A stretch of DNA of 64,000 bases, from NCBI RefSeq assembly GCF_900116685.1, contig NZ_FPBL01000004.1:62001-126000 (forward strand). Direction: 5' to 3'. This DNA is from Nitrosomonas eutropha. GTDB taxonomy: Bacteria; Pseudomonadota; Gammaproteobacteria; Burkholderiales; Nitrosomonadaceae. Under the pieces are notes generated by a model that ran no database searches, had not been told where the DNA came from, and saw only the letters and a program-made list of their open reading frames with translations. Shown here one piece after another: positions 46,201-56,009 of this stretch (position 1 is its first letter; every line of letters starts with the position of its first letter). The translations under genes were made by a program, and so were the position numbers.

Positions 46201-49200
46201 GGAACTGCTTTAATCGCCTGCTGGATGCGATATGACTCACTGCCACCTTCTGATGTCAGACGTAGAACGTATCCAAGGGCAATGCGAGCTTCTTCCTTGA
46301 TGCTGTCAGTCTGCACGGTCGCGTTCTCGACGGCAGCGCGACCTAGAAGCACGCCTATGGTCGAGGCGTGCTGCTGGAACGGATGAAGGAAGGAGTGCTT
46401 CGACAGTGTCGCGCTTGGCAGCGGCTTGTTGAGCAGCGTGCAAAGCCTCGCGTGATGCATCACCGCTCCGACTAGATCACCCAGCCCAGCCAAGTCCGTC
46501 TCGTCGTCGCACATGGAGATCGTAGGTGCGACCAACTTGTCGAACAGGGCTTCGGCTAGGTCACGACGGCCAGCTTCGAATGCAATCAGTGCCATACGGC
46601 GACGGTAGCCGTTGGGCACCTTTCCGAAGTCAGGAAGGGCGGCTGCTGCGTCAAACAGGACAAGCGCTAGCGCGACGTCGCCACGCCGACTTGCCACAAG
46701 TCCTGCGTGAACCATCACGGACGGTTTGTCTTCGTCGGCTACCCCGAGCTTACTGCAGAGTTCTTGTGGATCAGCGCTAACCTTCTGAAGAAGCGTCGCC
46801 TTGGCCGCTTCCCTCCTCAGATGCTGGTGCAGCTCGGCGACAGTTTCTGGATCAACCTTTTCGGGCTGGCGTAGCCCCTGAGCGGCGAGGTGATCAATAG
46901 CTCTCTGGATCTGCTCAGTGTCTCGGAAGTGGACGGCGCGCCTTGCCCACCTCTCGAATTCCTTGATGTTGTGGTCGTGCCCGTAGTTCTGGAACTTGGA
47001 TGTGTGAAGCTGTGACAGTGGCTCGAGGCTTTCAAAAAGCTCCTTCGCGCGCTCGAAGTCGCCTCGCGCCAGCAAGGCGTCGACGACCTCGTAGCCCTGG
47101 TCGGGGAAGTACTGCACAAAGGAAAGGGCTGCATCAATGTCCCCGACCGCCAGCATCGCCAGCGGAAACTGGTTGGCGTACTCAAGGGCTGATTCGCGCC
47201 GGCCCACCTCGTCACGACATAACAGTAGCCGCGTGAAGGCGGTCGCATCGTGCGTTCCACGCGCTGCTAGCAGAGCTAATTGGATATCGACGTGGATATC
47301 GGCGATAGAACGCCCGTCAGCCAGTTGCTGCCTGAAGCGAGCGGGCATCGCGAGCCCAAGTACATCGGCACCATCTCCGGCGCGGGCGCGGTAGCGCAGC
47401 TCAAGCCACCGCTGCGCCGATTCGTGCGGCGCGTTCTTCGCCAGCTCGGCGAGGTCGCGGTACACCCGCTGGGAGTATCCGGCGTCGACACTTCCGAGGC
47501 GGGTTCGCGGTTGAGCGATGACGAATAGCCTTAAGCTGTTGTGGAAGACGCTCCATCCCTGGGGTGAACTGCGGAGCAGGTGCCGCGCAACGATTAAGGC
47601 GCGCTCAATCGCGGATTCTTTGACCACCGTGGCCAGCAACCGCAGGTCCATGGGCGCCTCGGCTCGGGCGATGAAGCCCAGCACGTCCATGGCATCGCTG
47701 TCGCTTGCGATTTCGCGCCAGGCGGCGGCATACACCGTCTCAATGTCGCCGTCGAACGGCATCCCGCCGCTGAGCAGGTGCTTGCGGCCGGCTTCGTCCG
47801 CGTGCAAGAGCGCCTGAATCAAGTAGCGCGTTGCCAGCGGGTGGCCATGCGTGAGATTGCTCAGGTCCAATCGGGGAATCTCGGCAGGCAGGCCAAGCGC
47901 GTCCGCCATCCGTGCGACCTCCTCGCGACCGAGGGGGCTCATGAGAATCAGCCGCTCGCTTTTCTCCGCTTGTTCCTTAACTGCGGGCTTCAGATTCGCG
48001 AGATCCAGCCGTTGCGTGCCGAGGACGAACACAACGCCGTTGGGGATGGCCGCCGGAAGAGGTAGCTCGCCCAGCAGCGAATTGGTCGGCCGCTCTTCGC
48101 GGGGCACATGGTCGAGCCCGTCGACGACGATGATCGTTCGAATCCCGTCGCGGTCGAAGCGCTCCTCAGCCTGCCGCACCAAGACGCCGAACTGTTCGCG
48201 CCGCTCATGCAGCGAGTCATCGCGAAGACGCAGTCCAACCAAACCTGTGTTGCGAAGCTGCGTGCCGACATCGGTAAGAAAGTTATCGGCCTCTCCGCGA
48301 CCCACGCCCTGGGCAGCGCCCGGCACGTACGCCAAGTAGCGGACGAGCCGGATATTCGCTTCGGTGGCCAGCGCCACTTGTAGGAGAGTGGATTTGCCGG
48401 AGCCGGGCGGACCTATGAGTGAGACGTAGCCCTGGCCAGTGGTTTGCAGCGCGGCCAGCAGCTTGACCTCAGTGTCGCGGTTGCGCTGGACATAGGCGCC
48501 GACCGGGAATCGATGGATGAGCAGCGTCTTGGCAGGATCGCGCCAGCCAAGCTCGCGAAGCAACTCGTCACGTGTCCACCTGTCCTTGTCGCGTGTATCG
48601 GCGACCAGCTTGGGCAATACGCTGGCAATCTCCGATGCCTGTCGCGCCTGCTCGGTGTTCAGCTTGTGCGACTGGATGAAATCCGCCGCAACTCCGTACA
48701 CCACACGGAGGCTGTGCAAGAACTGTTCGAAGCCGCCATCGCTGAGGCTGGCTTCGCGGCGCAGGTGATCGATCAGTTGGCTCCATTCCGACGTGCACCA
48801 ATCCTCCAGCGACCGATTTGCATGCTGCTGAAACTCTTCCAGAAATGCTGCGCTGTGGGGAGGCGAGCCGTCGCCTGGTTTGTCCGTGGTCGATGGAAAG
48901 TCGTTAACGACCAAGCGAATCTCGACACGGCTTCCCGGATTATTCTTGCGCAGGCACTGCCAAGCATGAACCAGCGGCTTCAAGAGGCCGTTTGCGCCAG
49001 TAAACAGTGTTCCAACAGTGAAGGTGCTCGGAAACTTGGACGTCTTGAACTGGTGGCCGACCACCAATCCATCGAAACCGAGTACCAAGTCGTCGGCAAT
49101 ACCCGCGTTGCGGTCTGCGACGCCGATCCAGAGCAGCTCGTCGCGCTCGAGCGCCGCATAGATGGCAGCGCCCGCCCGCTCATACTGGCCGATGTATCCA

Positions 49201-49289
49201 CGGAGTGCTCGACGTTCGCCTTCCGCCGGCGCAGTTGCAGGAGCTGCAGCGGTGGATTGATTCGGTTTCTTGGACATTTTCGGAGCCAT
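43230..49289 (-). CDS. Giant STAND NTPase with N-terminal nuclease-like domain (Avs/NLR-like defence candidate)
   Basis: A 2019-residue protein. Residues about 28-95 resemble a PD-(D/E)xK nuclease of the DUF4297/Cap4 or Mrr kind: GIADDLVL (Asp66/67) followed by VVGHQFK (Gln80-x-Lys82). The STAND/AAA-like NTPase has Walker A GPPGSGKST (293-301), Walker B TIIVVDGLDH (385-394), a sensor arginine in VLGTQR (427) and the STAND Gly-x-Pro GHP (482-484). From about 600 to 1600 helical-repeat (TPR-like) pairs follow, then a C-terminal beta-rich part. This order (effector - NTPase - repeat sensor) is that of antiviral Avs proteins. It is a single gene in a G+C-rich region. An alternative start is four codons in (49277). 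Defence function is inferred. Confidence 0.8.
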   Translation of the reverse strand: MAPKMSKKPNQSTAAAPATAPAEGERRALRGYIGQYERAGAAIYAALERDELLWIGVADRNAGIADDLVLGFDGLVVGHQFKTSKFPSTFTVGTLFTGANGLLKPLVHAWQCLRKNNPGSRVEIRLVVNDFPSTTDKPGDGSPPHSAAFLEEFQQHANRSLEDWCTSEWSQLIDHLRREASLSDGGFEQFLHSLRVVYGVAADFIQSHKLNTEQARQASEIASVLPKLVADTRDKDRWTRDELLRELGWRDPAKTLLIHRFPVGAYVQRNRDTEVKLLAALQTTGQGYVSLIGPPGSGKSTLLQVALATEANIRLVRYLAYVPGAAQGVGRGEADNFLTDVGTQLRNTGLVGLRLRDDSLHERREQFGVLVRQAEERFDRDGIRTIIVVDGLDHVPREERPTNSLLGELPLPAAIPNGVVFVLGTQRLDLANLKPAVKEQAEKSERLILMSPLGREEVARMADALGLPAEIPRLDLSNLTHGHPLATRYLIQALLHADEAGRKHLLSGGMPFDGDIETVYAAAWREIASDSDAMDVLGFIARAEAPMDLRLLATVVKESAIERALIVARHLLRSSPQGWSVFHNSLRLFVIAQPRTRLGSVDAGYSQRVYRDLAELAKNAPHESAQRWLELRYRARAGDGADVLGLAMPARFRQQLADGRSIADIHVDIQLALLAARGTHDATAFTRLLLCRDEVGRRESALEYANQFPLAMLAVGDIDAALSFVQYFPDQGYEVVDALLARGDFERAKELFESLEPLSQLHTSKFQNYGHDHNIKEFERWARRAVHFRDTEQIQRAIDHLAAQGLRQPEKVDPETVAELHQHLRREAAKATLLQKVSADPQELCSKLGVADEDKPSVMVHAGLVASRRGDVALALVLFDAAAALPDFGKVPNGYRRRMALIAFEAGRRDLAEALFDKLVAPTISMCDDETDLAGLGDLVGAVMHHARLCTLLNKPLPSATLSKHSFLHPFQQHASTIGVLLGRAAVENATVQTDSIKEEARIALGYVLRLTSEGGSESYRIQQAIKAVPVLAQALLRLGAKCGEDEYRAVLREVDAAIASSTLGGTAYLRRRLAVDAYRVDGDRVGAVDRLNALVAELQESTPSEQIDGLADLTIALASVGDVEQAKQLLATVPEQCLGYALAPKKDPQYAIWRDILVLANTADPENRVKRVSDLMRQVSGMTETEGSSAAHRLTMSLIEEAMQVGPRFGFEVSETLTAWHLIGWPNRVDLLMTGMVRRSPELVLACATVWCGLCLPFYMEPHYRDPYHVGDFIDIAADAAGSGQIETLTLMLLGAIEVASRAHERAGLLQRLRIAAGRHGFSSAELEAAVARWMSEAPEPRHSSTPSKYDSEATLEELERAFEADGDELNYNAPYRFRDLAEKAPLNLMRRMFERWQVLQNDAHCRFLLVKRLAAAGEVEYAKKLMQGYETSKDPWSSWSQWMGGGKFLYFEAKKLLEGPATSPAAFENIVDSVTAGQESTQSLLMELDSILPVISATPDWPAIWSLLEEQMACTREFQLGRPLQPSELPLSDTDLLEDLLHFAYRLPVVEVQRHARNCTLRLAGQTGHGQALFKSLMRRLLAGESDAPLQALGTLLAADSADFASDLGAAVAALVSHRDIAVAESASLLSHRWGLAASLDATPLPLFYNLELEHSSESDPAFRDERTGAMRIESPLGWTEMLSSTARHIAKVAGIDEMAVRLRAAMFIQDWGGLEAFGPAGVKRLEAQLRALDMQITYLKPHAYIAIAALRHVAGELRLAGKLNGRDKPTLLESLGCPLPPRPLTLPRVRPEWVRMPLFDRSAGWSEREQKWVDEVDGDVAPFPAQCDGQVVAEISRFKILKPRLSEHHLYRFRSPSARTDGENFDQCYVALPIAVWLGQHVALDNELAPTLVRRVVCSVDIGFDAAAYPFVLCPNWVMRLRWRAHDDEPSVFLDESGVVVAKLHWWRDAGPVDIDTESLWGEGCYLVLTPVGIEQVTTARGKLGLDINVFASRQIKQPSSYGQSLLKTAKNGYSL

Positions 49290-49421
49290 GTCAGATCAGC
49301 CTATTCCTGCCGTTCAGTCAGGAAATTCGAGCGACAGGTCGTGGCCGAAAGCTGTAGTTGAAAAATCGCCTCAATCGTGTCTAACAACATGTACCGATTA
49401 CCTTTAAATTCAGAGAAAAAA

Positions 49422-50506
49422 TCAGCGTGCATTTCCGTCAGTCCATTCATCAATCATGTCCGCCCAATCCTGCAACATCGCTGCCCGTTGCTCACGATAT
49501 TCCGCCTTGTTGTAGACCGCCCTCACACCCTTCTGCTCGTGCGCCAGGCACTTCTCAATCCAGTCGGTGTTGTAGCCGGCCTCATGCAACAGCGTGCTGG
49601 CTGTGCGCCGCAAATCGTGCGGCCCGAACTTGGCAAGTGACTTCCCATCTTTCTGCGCCGCCTTGTAAGTCAGCGTCAGCACCTGGTTGAGTGTGGCGGC
49701 GCTCATCGGCGCATCCGAGTCGTACCGTGATGGCAAAACGAAGTCGGAACCACCAGCAAAGGTTTTCAGGGCAATGAAAATATCCAGCGCCTGCCGGGAC
49801 AGAAATACCAGGTTCGGGTTACGGCGCTTCATCCTCTCCTTCGGAATCGTCCACAGCGCTTCGCTGAAATTGATCTCGCTCCAGGTCGCATTGGTCAGCT
49901 CGCTTTTGCGCACCATGGTCAGCAAAAGCAGCTTGGCCGCACCAGCTCCGCAGGGTTCTCAACCTTCTGCCCGCGCTCGACTGCCCAGCGAAACACTTGC
50001 ATAACGATTTCACGCACATGAACGGCGGTGGCCGGTGCTCCTCGCTCGACGATGGCATCGGTCAGCGCACGCAAGTCCTCATGGGTGATCTCAACCAGCT
50101 TCTGATTACTGAATTTCGGTTTCAGCTCGCGCTCATAGATTGGACGACGCATATCGCGGGTGGAGTCGGCCATCTGGTAACCGCGCAGCCACTTCTCCGC
50201 CCAGGCACCAAACGTCTCCGCATCTTTCACTCGCGCCTTGTCGCGGGCCTTCTCCTTGGCTGGTGACTTACCCGCCGCAACCATCTTCTTGGCGTCATTC
50301 AACTGCTCACGGGCTTCAGCCAAGGTAATGCCACCGACGCCATAGCGGCCAAAGGTAATGGTCTCCTGCCGTCCGTTGATTGAGTAGTTGTAACGGAACG
50401 AGATGAAGCCGGCTGGAGTCACGGCCACATAGAGACCTTCCCGGTCATTCACCTTGTAGAGCTTGTCCCTAGGCTTGAGATTTCGCAGCTTGGTATCGGT
50501 CAGCAT
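49422..50506 (-). pseudogene. P4-type site-specific integrase, inactivated by internal deletion
   Basis: Two fragments in different frames. The N-terminal one (50506-49919) has the DUF4102-type arm-binding domain (MLTDTKLRNLKPRDKLYKV...GRYGVGGITLAEAREQL) and the core-binding domain up to ENPAELVRPS, then stops. The C-terminal one resumes at LLLLTMVRKSELTNATW and keeps the catalytic Arg (MVRK), HDLRRT, a later His (AHEQ) and Tyr (VYNKAEY). Compared with intact relatives about 30-40 residues are missing at the junction (about 49925-49935), and the frame is broken. The gene lies beside guaA, as expected for guaA-targeting islands. Confidence 0.88.
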
Positions 50507-50714
50507 GTAGCGTGTCCCTCTTTGTCTTCGATACCATGCTGAAAAAACGTCAAATTTATAGTGTTTTTTCTATATAGAACAACCACTTATCAAAATTCAA
50601 TACCATGAAAATACAAAAAAAAGCTGCATGGTATCGGCTTCTATCATGGCATCGCCAGTCGATAGTACCAGCTTTAATGCCATGCTCAAACGGTGCTTGG
50701 CGCTTCCTTCAATT

Positions 50715-50806
50715 GCCAGACCATGCCAGACGAAATCACAAAAAAGCCCGCAATTACGCGGGCTTAGCGGCTTTTTATGCCATCAGATGCCTGGCCGTGC
50801 CAGACG
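50715..50806. repeat. Three GCCAGAC repeats between int and guaA
   Basis: GCCAGAC occurs at 50715-50721, 50725-50731 and 50799-50805, the last only six bases from the guaA stop codon. Short direct repeats flanking the core site are typical arm-type integrase-binding sites. The stretch 50507-50811 otherwise holds only the terminator listed next. Confidence 0.4.
50739..50764 (-). terminator. Rho-independent terminator downstream of guaA
   Basis: Read on the minus strand: AGCCCGC, loop GTAATT, GCGGGCT, then a run of six T. It is about 50 bp beyond the guaA stop and lies on the island side of the insertion point, so the island seems to supply the terminator for guaA and keeps its message from entering the integrase gene. 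Confidence 0.8.
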
Positions 50807-50811
50807 CGGGA

Positions 50812-50826
50812 TCATTCCCACTCAAT
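50812..50826. other. Candidate right attachment site at the guaA 3' end
   Basis: The last codons of guaA (encoding IEWE and the stop) are the known target of guaA-type integrases. A related sequence lies at the other island end (30008-30023) in the same orientation. The integration leaves guaA intact. Confidence 0.5.
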
Positions 50827-52371
50827 TGTTGCCGGGGGTTTGCCTGAGATATCGTAAACCACACGGTTGATGCCACGAATTTCGTTGATGATGCGGTTGG
50901 AGATTCTGGCCAGCAGGGTGTAAGGCAGTTCAGCCCATTGTGCCGTCATGAAATCTTCAGTCTGAACGGCGCGCAGCGCGATGACATACTCATAACTGCG
51001 GTTATCTCCCATAACGCCAACTGATTTTATTGGCAGGAAAACAGCAAATGCCTGGGAGGTTTTTTCATACCATCCAGCGTTTCTCAGCTCTTCAATAAAG
51101 ATGGCATCAGCCTGGCGCAATAATTCTGTGTATTCATATTTAACTTCTCCAAGAATACGGACACCCAGTCCCGGCCCGGGAAAGGGATGACGAAATACTA
51201 GGTCACGCGGCAGTCCCAGTGCCAAGCCAAGTTCTCGTACTTCATCCTTGAACAGTTCACGCAGTGGTTCCAGCAATTTGAGGCGAAGTGTTTCTGGTAG
51301 ACCACCAACGTTATGGTGGGATTTGATTAATCCTGATTTCTTTGTGTGGCTGCCGGCAGATTCAATGACATCCGGATAAATGGTGCCTTGCGCCAGCCAT
51401 TTGACGTTTTCAATTTTTGCGGCTTCCTGCTGAAAGATTTCCACAAATTCGCGGCCGATGGTGCGGCGTTTCTGTTCCGGATCAGTGATTCCTTTCAATT
51501 GCTCCAGGAATTGTCTGCTAGCATCAACGTAGATGACGTTGACCGCAAGATTCCGGCTAAAGGTTTCCATGGTTTGCTTGGCTTCATTCAGGCGGAGCAG
51601 GCCGTTGTCTACGAATACGCATACCAGCTGATCACCGATGGCGCGGTGGATTAGTGCGGCGGCTACTGAAGAATCTACCCCCCCAGACAATCCCAGGATG
51701 ACTTTATCGCCGCCGACGCGCGCGCGTATCCGGCCAATGGCCTCTTCTACGTAATCCGGCATGTTCCAGTCATAGCCCGCATCACAGATATCATGAACGA
51801 AACGATCGAGGATAGCTTTTCCCTGAAGGGTGTGAGTGACTTCAGGATGGAACTGGACACCGTAGAACCTGCGTGTTTCGTCAGCCATGGCTGCAAAGGG
51901 AGTGGCTGCATTGAAGGCAATGGCTGTGAACCCAGGCGGTAATTTATTAACCCGGTCACCGTGGCTCATCCATACATCAAGAGCGGGTTTGCCATCAGAG
52001 TTGATGCGATCCTTGATGTCCTGGAACAGCCTGCATGGTTCTGTTAACAATTCTGCATAGCCAAATTCGCGCGTTTGCGCATTTTCCACCTCTCCTCCGA
52101 GCTGAGCTGCCATGGCCTGCATTCCATAACATATGCCGAGAACAGGGACACCCAGTTCAAACACAATTTGAGGCACACGCGGCGCGTCATTGGTAAAGAT
52201 GGATGCCGGCCCGCCGGAGAGAATGATGCCAACAGGAGAAAATTCCCGAATAAATTGCGGGCTGACATCAAAGGGGTGGAGTTCACAGTAAACACTGGTT
52301 TCCCGGATGCGCCGTGCGATTAAACGAGCGTACTGCGAGCCAAAATCCAGGATAAGAATTGCTGAATGCAT
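50812..52371 (-). CDS. guaA: GMP synthase (glutamine-hydrolysing)
   Basis: A 519-residue two-domain enzyme converting XMP to GMP. The N-terminal class I amidotransferase has [28 protein letters not shown] (catalytic Cys) and FHPEVTHT. The ATP-pyrophosphatase has the P-loop [15 protein letters not shown]. The C-terminal dimerisation domain ends in the invariant KPPATIEWE. It follows guaB by 12 bp in an operon. A mobile island is inserted directly after its stop codon without altering the reading frame. No strong ribosome-binding site precedes its ATG, so translational coupling to guaB is possible. Confidence 0.98.
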   Translation of the reverse strand: MHSAILILDFGSQYARLIARRIRETSVYCELHPFDVSPQFIREFSPVGIILSGGPASIFTNDAPRVPQIVFELGVPVLGICYGMQAMAAQLGGEVENAQTREFGYAELLTEPCRLFQDIKDRINSDGKPALDVWMSHGDRVNKLPPGFTAIAFNAATPFAAMADETRRFYGVQFHPEVTHTLQGKAILDRFVHDICDAGYDWNMPDYVEEAIGRIRARVGGDKVILGLSGGVDSSVAAALIHRAIGDQLVCVFVDNGLLRLNEAKQTMETFSRNLAVNVIYVDASRQFLEQLKGITDPEQKRRTIGREFVEIFQQEAAKIENVKWLAQGTIYPDVIESAGSHTKKSGLIKSHHNVGGLPETLRLKLLEPLRELFKDEVRELGLALGLPRDLVFRHPFPGPGLGVRILGEVKYEYTELLRQADAIFIEELRNAGWYEKTSQAFAVFLPIKSVGVMGDNRSYEYVIALRAVQTEDFMTAQWAELPYTLLARISNRIINEIRGINRVVYDISGKPPATIEWE

Positions 52372-52383
52372 ATCAGTAAAGGG

Positions 52384-53859
<1,476 letters not shown>

Positions 53860-53867
53860 TCACAAAA

Positions 53868-53882
53868 CCGATATTATATCGG
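53868..53882 (-). promoter_or_regulatory. Palindrome with TATAAT upstream of guaB
   Basis: CCGATAT-T-ATATCGG is a perfect 15-bp palindrome, 20 bp upstream of the guaB start. On the minus strand it contains TATAAT, a perfect -10 box, so it probably overlaps the guaB promoter and may bind a regulator. The -35 is not clear. Confidence 0.55.
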
Positions 53883-53971
53883 AACCAGTTGTATTGTCTG
53901 TCTTGACTTCATGTGTTTCTTCCAGCCGGAGCGAATCCTGGCAAGGGTGATTGCTATCAAACTCAATATTA

Positions 53972-54337
53972 TTAACGCATACGCCAGGCTGAATAGGTTG
54001 TTTCCCGATTGAAATCATTCCAGATATAAGTCGGTTGAACGAGGGAAGTGGTGGGTATTACGAAGGTGGCGATATCAAGCGCACCACTTAATGTCCGCCC
54101 TACTGTTTGAACGATACCCACAAAAAATCCTGCTGTTACACCGTAAATAGTTCCTTTTTTCTGGCTGGAAATCATCATGTTTTTAGGAATTTCACCAATG
54201 CCAGTAACGATATTGGCAACACCTGTCGCCAGTTTCTCTCCTGTTTTTTCAGGATAGCTGTCAGCAGCCTGTGCGCTAAATGAAAGTAAAAAGCTCAAAA
54301 TTGCGGGTAACAGGAGTGCCATGGAAGCATGTTTCAT
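53972..54337 (-). CDS. Exported protein of the TIGR04073 (exosortase-associated) type
   Basis: A 121-residue protein with a cleavable signal peptide (MKHASMALLLPAILSFLLSFSAQAA) and the repeated glycine pattern KLATGVANIVTGIGEIPKNMM...GTIYGVTAGFFVGIVQTVGRTLSGALDIATFVIP, which fits the TIGR04073 family found in genomes with exosortase systems. Its function is unknown. It lies between guaB and the HAD phosphatase gene, on the same strand. Confidence 0.75.
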   Translation of the reverse strand: MKHASMALLLPAILSFLLSFSAQAADSYPEKTGEKLATGVANIVTGIGEIPKNMMISSQKKGTIYGVTAGFFVGIVQTVGRTLSGALDIATFVIPTTSLVQPTYIWNDFNRETTYSAWRMR

Positions 54338-54382
54338 TTTGTTTTTTCCTTGTTAAAAAATGTAAATTATCTGATTGAGGTG

Positions 54383-55048
54383 CTATTGGCGCAGGCTAAT
54401 AATACGCCACCCGCATTTTTTTGCATGTTCATGGAGTGTGGCATCCGGGTCCACCGCAACAGGATGTGTCACCTTTTTGAGGAGTGGCAGATCATTGAGT
54501 GAGTCACTATAAAACCAGCTTTGCAGGAAAGAAAGCCAGGTGAGGTTATGCATATCCAGCCATTGTTCCAGCCGGGTTATTTTACCTTCCCGGAAAGAGG
54601 GAGTGCCGGTTACACGGCCAGTAAATTCACCATTTGCCAATTCCGGTTCGGTGGCAATTAGATGATCAACACCCAGTATGCGGGCAATGGGGGCTGTTAC
54701 GAAGCTATTGGTGGCAGTAATGATAATGCACAAATCCTTTTCAGCCTGGTGCCCGGCAATTAATTCACAAGCGCCAGGGGCGATCAATGGTGCAATTTTT
54801 TGTTTGACAAAACGACTGCGCCATTCATTTAATTGTTCGCGTGGGTAGCGGGAAAGAGGCTTTAACTGAAAATTCAGAAACTCATGAATATCCAGTGTGC
54901 CCGCTTTGTATTGCTCGTAAAATTCAATGTTGCGAGCTTCGTAGACCTCTCGATCCAGAACATTTTGTTCAATCAGGAACTGTGCCCATTGAAAATCGCT
55001 GTCACCAGCCAGGAGCGTGTTATCCAGGTCAAATAATGCCAGTCTCAT
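54383..55048 (-). CDS. HAD-superfamily phosphatase, SerB-like (HAD-IB)
   Basis: A 221-residue hydrolase with the HAD motif I FDLDNTLL (Asp7, Asp9), a helical cap, motif II IIITATNSF (Thr) and motif III/IV near SFLQSWFYSDSLNDLPLL. It fits the HAD-IB group related to phosphoserine phosphatase that sits next to hda in many betaproteobacteria. The substrate is not known. A 136-bp gap separates it from hda upstream. Confidence 0.9.
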   Translation of the reverse strand: MRLALFDLDNTLLAGDSDFQWAQFLIEQNVLDREVYEARNIEFYEQYKAGTLDIHEFLNFQLKPLSRYPREQLNEWRSRFVKQKIAPLIAPGACELIAGHQAEKDLCIIITATNSFVTAPIARILGVDHLIATEPELANGEFTGRVTGTPSFREGKITRLEQWLDMHNLTWLSFLQSWFYSDSLNDLPLLKKVTHPVAVDPDATLHEHAKKCGWRIISLRQ

Positions 55049-55184
55049 GATGTTGATCGGTATAAGAAAGAATGGATGTGATAAAACTGTGTAAGGAAAA
55101 ACAGCGGATTTGTTTCAAAGTTGAACGGAGTAACTGCAATCATCTGACATTCCAAGATTGATGAGTGCTCGAAACCGGTGCTGA

Positions 55185-55850
55185 TTATAACAGTTCACGC
55201 AACAAGGGAAGGGTAACGGGGCGCTGCCTGGCCAGTGAAAGCTGGTCCAACGCGCTGACCTGCCTGATCAGGGAGGATAAGTCCCGTTGTTCATGCTTCA
55301 GTAAATAGTTGCAGACATCCAGAGGCAGTTCAAATCCACAGCGGATAGCATAGTCTTGCATAACTTCTATTTTTTTTTCATCCGTCAATTCGTGTACCTG
55401 ATATACCAATCCCCAGCCCAGGCGAGTGGCCAGATCCTGGCGCAAGTCCAATTGCGCAGGCGGCTGGGTGCCACTTGCCAAAAATATTCCATACTCACTT
55501 TCACGGATCTGGTTATAAAGATTAAACAGTCTGATCTGTTCAGCATCATCCAGTTGTTCAATGTTATCAACTGCTATGCAATCTGCGTTTAGACTGAAAT
55601 CAATTTCATCAGCCTGGTTGCAATCAATGTAATGTGTATTGCGCTGCTGTTCCAGAAAAATATTGGTTACCGCCTGCAGCAGATGACTTTTACCGCTTCC
55701 TGTTTTTCCCCACAGATAATAAAAACGATCCTGCCGATTGTTGGCAACCAGATTCTTCAATGTGTACAGCAACTCTTCGTTCCCTTCAGGAATAAAGTTG
55801 TTCAGTGACGGCGGGCCGATTTCAGTAATATCAAGGAGAAGTTGTCTCAT
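55185..55850 (-). CDS. hda: DnaA regulatory inactivator Hda
   Basis: A 221-residue DnaA-like AAA+ protein lacking the DNA-binding domain. Walker A is GKTGSGKS (48-55) and Walker B CIAVDNIEQLDD. The N-terminus MRQLLLDITEIGPPSLNNFIPEGN carries the clamp-binding QLLLD-type motif. It works with the DNA clamp to hydrolyse DnaA-ATP after initiation. Next to the HAD phosphatase gene, as is common in betaproteobacteria. Confidence 0.95.
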   Translation of the reverse strand: MRQLLLDITEIGPPSLNNFIPEGNEELLYTLKNLVANNRQDRFYYLWGKTGSGKSHLLQAVTNIFLEQQRNTHYIDCNQADEIDFSLNADCIAVDNIEQLDDAEQIRLFNLYNQIRESEYGIFLASGTQPPAQLDLRQDLATRLGWGLVYQVHELTDEKKIEVMQDYAIRCGFELPLDVCNYLLKHEQRDLSSLIRQVSALDQLSLARQRPVTLPLLRELL

Positions 55851-56009
55851 TGGCAGTTTTCAGAATCTATTTCTGCATAAAGGATAAAAGAGACAATATA
55901 CTGATAGATTAAAGATATCCGAGTATCAAAGCAGTGTTATTGCGCAGTAGTAGTTTTTAAATAGATAGATACGGTTGAAGCAAGCCTCACAACCGAAGTA
56001 TCTGCAAAG

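Noticed and set aside
48444..49361. A 305-codon open frame antisense to the N-terminal part of the STAND gene
   Set aside because: The minus-strand frame has clear nuclease and NTPase motifs; the antisense frame shows no family pattern and arises from G+C-rich codon use.
30001..50826. CRISPR array or tRNA gene as the island attachment site
   Set aside because: No regularly spaced repeats and no tRNA-like cloverleaf or T-loop sequence was seen; the guaA 3' end explains the insertion point.
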